Shown here: positions 61,551-64,000 of the stretch, piece after piece
Layout: each line of letters begins with the position of its first letter
Numbering within the stretch: position 1 is the stretch's first letter
Assembly (NCBI GenBank): GCA_902805475.1
Contig: CADCSX010000014.1
Location: forward strand, 124,001 to 188,000
DNA: 64,000 nt
Direction: 5' to 3'
From: Entonaema liquescens
Lineage: Eukaryota; Ascomycota; Sordariomycetes; Xylariales; Xylariaceae
Program-made: the position numbers and the translations under genes
The notes under the pieces: model-generated
Told to the model about the DNA's origin: nothing
Databases searched by the model: none
The model's input: the letters and a program-made list of their open reading frames with translations, nothing else

Positions 61551-63096
61551 TTGAATCCGCAGAGTAGATTCAGAGGACTTAAGACTTAGTTAAGTATAGT
61601 TATTAGAATTGATGATATACTTGGATGGTATTTGTAATGTTATGTTTACCTAGTTAGTGATATATGTAACGGTAGAGTAATAACATCTAACCAACAATAT
61701 ATATATATATATAATAATATCTTCTCCGCGGAAGTACCGAGGCTAGAAATAAATCCCGAAGTCTTCCTTTTCACCTTCGAGTTGTTTCCGAATTTGAGTT
61801 GGCCCCCCTATGTCCGAATTTTCCTACGGTAAACCCTCCTTTGACTTGAAAGCCCCCTAAACTATTAGTAAGGGAAGACCTTGCGAGAAGGTGTTAGTTA
61901 GTAGCAAGCAATACTAAAAAAGGGTGACAAACATCTTGCGCCGCATACCGACAGGATATACTTACCCGTTTCTCATAAGACTACTGGTTTCTCTTGCGTC
62001 AGAATAAAACTGTTACTTAATATACGATGCATGTAGTCTGATATAATATCAAACAAGTTGTTAGGACTTAACATCTCCTCGGAACACTTTTTGTTAACTA
62101 AGATTACGACCCTAAAGTCGTCAAATTACGAAATATTCTGTAAACGCCCTTCCCCGCTTTGGAAATTGGATTATAGAGAGAGACAGCTTCGGTATTTTAT
62201 ACGGCAGAAAGAAAAGGTAAATTATCAAATTATTATTGCTATTATTACGCAGATTAGCCCGTCATTTGTTAGTTTGTTAGTTTGTTACATTAGCCCACCT
62301 TAGATGGGATCAAGTCCCAAGACGCAGTGCGCGACAGCATCTCTGACCTTCAAGAGCCGCAAAAAGATTTCTCCGATGATTCAATAAGATCTGAACCTTG
62401 CAAATTGACAACTGGTAATTTTCTTTTCCCCAATGAGGGGTAATCCCCCACCTCAATTCCCCGCACCAAGCTGACGCATTTGGAGATTTCTAGCTAACGT
62501 GACATCATAACACCCTGATCAGAAAAATACACATCATAACGAGAGTAATACCTTCACAACAAACACTAATCAAACCTCGCGTTAAAGCGCTAAGATAAAA
62601 CATTGCTTTCCAAGGATTTTTCTGACTTTATTTATTTTCTGGCTTGCTACCGTTTCTGGTAATCCATCAGGTCGCATGCCACCTACTAAAAGCTGATTGC
62701 TCGAAATGGTGTTCAGGCCTTTTGCCTACATCAAACCCCCTCCGTAGTCGCTCTTCACCGACCACTTTAGCTGGTTTGCCCTCAACTCAGCTCGGATACA
62801 TAGAGTTCCGCAAGATACGCCGTGTCTCTCATCCTCTAACTCGTGCTCGAAGGCCCATGATGGCTGCTTCACCTTAAATTACCAAACGCCTGTAGTGTAA
62901 TGCCAGCTGTACCACAAAAACAAATACCAAATCACATGCCCTTATCCGTGAGGTGTCGAGATTATATCGACTGTATACCGCCGACCAACGCCGATGCCGA
63001 TGCAGATGTAGTGACGAATATCAAAACAAAAATAAAAATACACTTGCTGGAATGCTGCAGACTGTTAAAGTATCGGAACGATAACGTAGTTGCTCA
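61551..63096. other. Intergenic
   Basis: 1.5 kb with no supported gene. An AT dinucleotide microsatellite lies at about 61697-61713. A GTTAGTTT repeat occurs near 62268-62286. Frames at 62058-62303, 62644-62877 and 62900-63100 are motif-free. Confidence 0.5.
61697..61713. repeat. AT dinucleotide microsatellite
   Basis: Uninterrupted AT/TA repeat in the nitronate monooxygenase upstream region. Confidence 0.8.
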
Positions 63097-64000
63097 TTAG
63101 TGAGAATGACTCGGATGTCGTTGATTGGTATATGTAGGGAGAAACTCAGGTACAATACCAGCGCGTAAGTCGTACCGTCGACCAAGTGGCTGGTAGTGCA
63201 TTTGACTCGAACCCAGGTGGTACTGGGAGAGAGGAATAGAAGGGGGAGGGTTGAGAAGAGTATTCACACGGCGAACAGGTTTATAAGGACTCGCTCGTTG
63301 TTGTAAATATACCAGAGGCGAGTTTGAGATGGGAGTATGGTTCCCGTACGTTTCGGCTAGGGGAGATGAACCGAATGGAGTTAAACTCGTGGGACTATGT
63401 CGCTTCGTTGGAGTGCCATAGTTCGATGGGATAGCGTAAGACGGTGTCTGTGGTCCGCAGGTAGTGAGCACTGGACCCTGGGGCGTCCACCCGGTACTAG
63501 TAGGGTACACCGTCGACATGGCTTTCATTCCAGCCCCGAGAGGCGGCAATGATACAGTCGTCTGGGGGTAGACAGGCTGCTGTTGATATACCGGGGGAAC
63601 GATTGCTTGACTTGTGTCAAGCGTAAGGTGCGGCACAGGTAGTCGAAGCGGTCCGGCGCCCCCGTGAACTTGCTGATTCGGTGGCATCGTTGTAACCAGC
63701 GGTTGGCGAGTGATTCGCTTCGCGGCGGGCTCGATCGGGTCTCCTCCCTCCAGAGCTCTTTTTCGCATCATTGGATGACCCAGACTCGGCTTCGTTGCAA
63801 GTGGAGAGACTGAAGGGGTAGGATGGTACGCATTCCAGCTTTGACCATGCGCTACTGGGCTGGGAGAATAAGCGGACGCGAGAGCTAACGTTGTACCCTG
63901 TCCAGTTGAGGGTAGAATGTTCGTTGGTGAAGGTAACGGAGGAGTAAACCTAGTGTGATTCGGCGAAGGTATGTTCATCGGCATAGCGGGCGGGGCATTT
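63097..64000 (-). CDS. Pro/Ser-rich nuclear-type protein, 3' end only
   Basis: The frame is open from the right window edge (codons before the internal ATG at 63984 continue as NAPPA) to the stop at 63097, so only the C-terminal ~300 residues are seen. It is rich in Pro, Ser, Thr, Tyr and Gln. A basic patch (MMRKRALEGGDPIEPAAKRI) resembles a bipartite nuclear localisation signal. Later blocks look conserved in fungi: SLPPLGAGMKAMSTVYP, GTPTKRHSP, VYLQQRASPYKPVRRVNTLL, and the end MHYQPLGRRYDLRAGIVPEF. This kind of sequence is found at the C-termini of fungal transcriptional regulators, but the DNA-binding part, if any, lies outside the window and I cannot name the family. Confidence 0.75.
   Translation of the reverse strand, partial: NAPPAMPMNIPSPNHTRFTPPLPSPTNILPSTGQGTTLALASAYSPSPVAHGQSWNAYHPTPSVSPLATKPSLGHPMMRKRALEGGDPIEPAAKRITRQPLVTTMPPNQQVHGGAGPLRLPVPHLTLDTSQAIVPPVYQQQPVYPQTTVSLPPLGAGMKAMSTVYPTSTGWTPQGPVLTTCGPQTPSYAIPSNYGTPTKRHSPTSLTPFGSSPLAETYGNHTPISNSPLVYLQQRASPYKPVRRVNTLLNPPPSIPLSQYHLGSSQMHYQPLGRRYDLRAGIVPEFLPTYTNQRHPSHSH

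Overview
The window is nuclear DNA of a filamentous ascomycete (Pezizomycotina). The genes are split by short introns of about 46-100 bp with GT-AG ends and CTAAC/CTGAC-like branch points. The recognisable genes are typical of moulds: a chitin synthase export chaperone, a fungal Hsp70-like ATPase, a BCS1-like AAA ATPase, a nitronate monooxygenase and a TAP-like hydrolase. Two blocks of about 10 kb are almost pure A+T, and repeat copies within them differ almost only by C-to-T and G-to-A changes. That is the footprint of repeat-induced point mutation (RIP), a process limited to ascomycete-type fungi. I cannot name the genus.

Layout. (1) 1-12.4 kb is a normal gene-bearing region: a 5'-truncated TAP-like hydrolase (+), a luciferase-like-domain (DUF5519) protein (-), a six-exon 1440-residue uncharacterised protein (-), a low-complexity basic/Ser-rich protein (-) and a single-pass membrane protein (-). 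(2) 12.9-23.75 kb is AT block 1. Most of it, 13551-23752, is bounded by inverted repeats that match a 312-bp MITE family present elsewhere in the window. (3) 23.75-31.5 kb is a gene island: an Hsp70-like ATPase whose first intron is GC-AG, a possible very small gene near 26.7-27.0 kb, CHS7, and a DUF4604/KIAA1143-like protein. (4) 31.54-41.97 kb is AT block 2: an LTR-retrotransposon relic with 121-bp LTRs (31540-40211), further RIPed DNA, and a RIPed MITE copy at the right edge. (5) 42-48.5 kb is an accessory island: a protein kinase gene and a CorA-like membrane protein gene, both with reading-frame breaks, separated by two more MITE copies. (6) 48.5-64 kb is gene-bearing again: a Gln-rich small protein, a decayed short-chain dehydrogenase pseudogene, a BCS1-like ATPase, a small membrane protein, a secreted GPI-type protein, a nitronate monooxygenase, and the 3' end of a Pro-rich nuclear-type protein running off the right edge.

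No operon or gene cluster with a shared pathway is evident. The genes look like independent fungal transcription units. The strongest non-genic story is the repeat biology: a MITE family with hairpin-bearing ends, a 10.2-kb relic with the same ends, and an LTR relic, in different stages of RIP, sitting next to expanded stress- or signalling-type genes.
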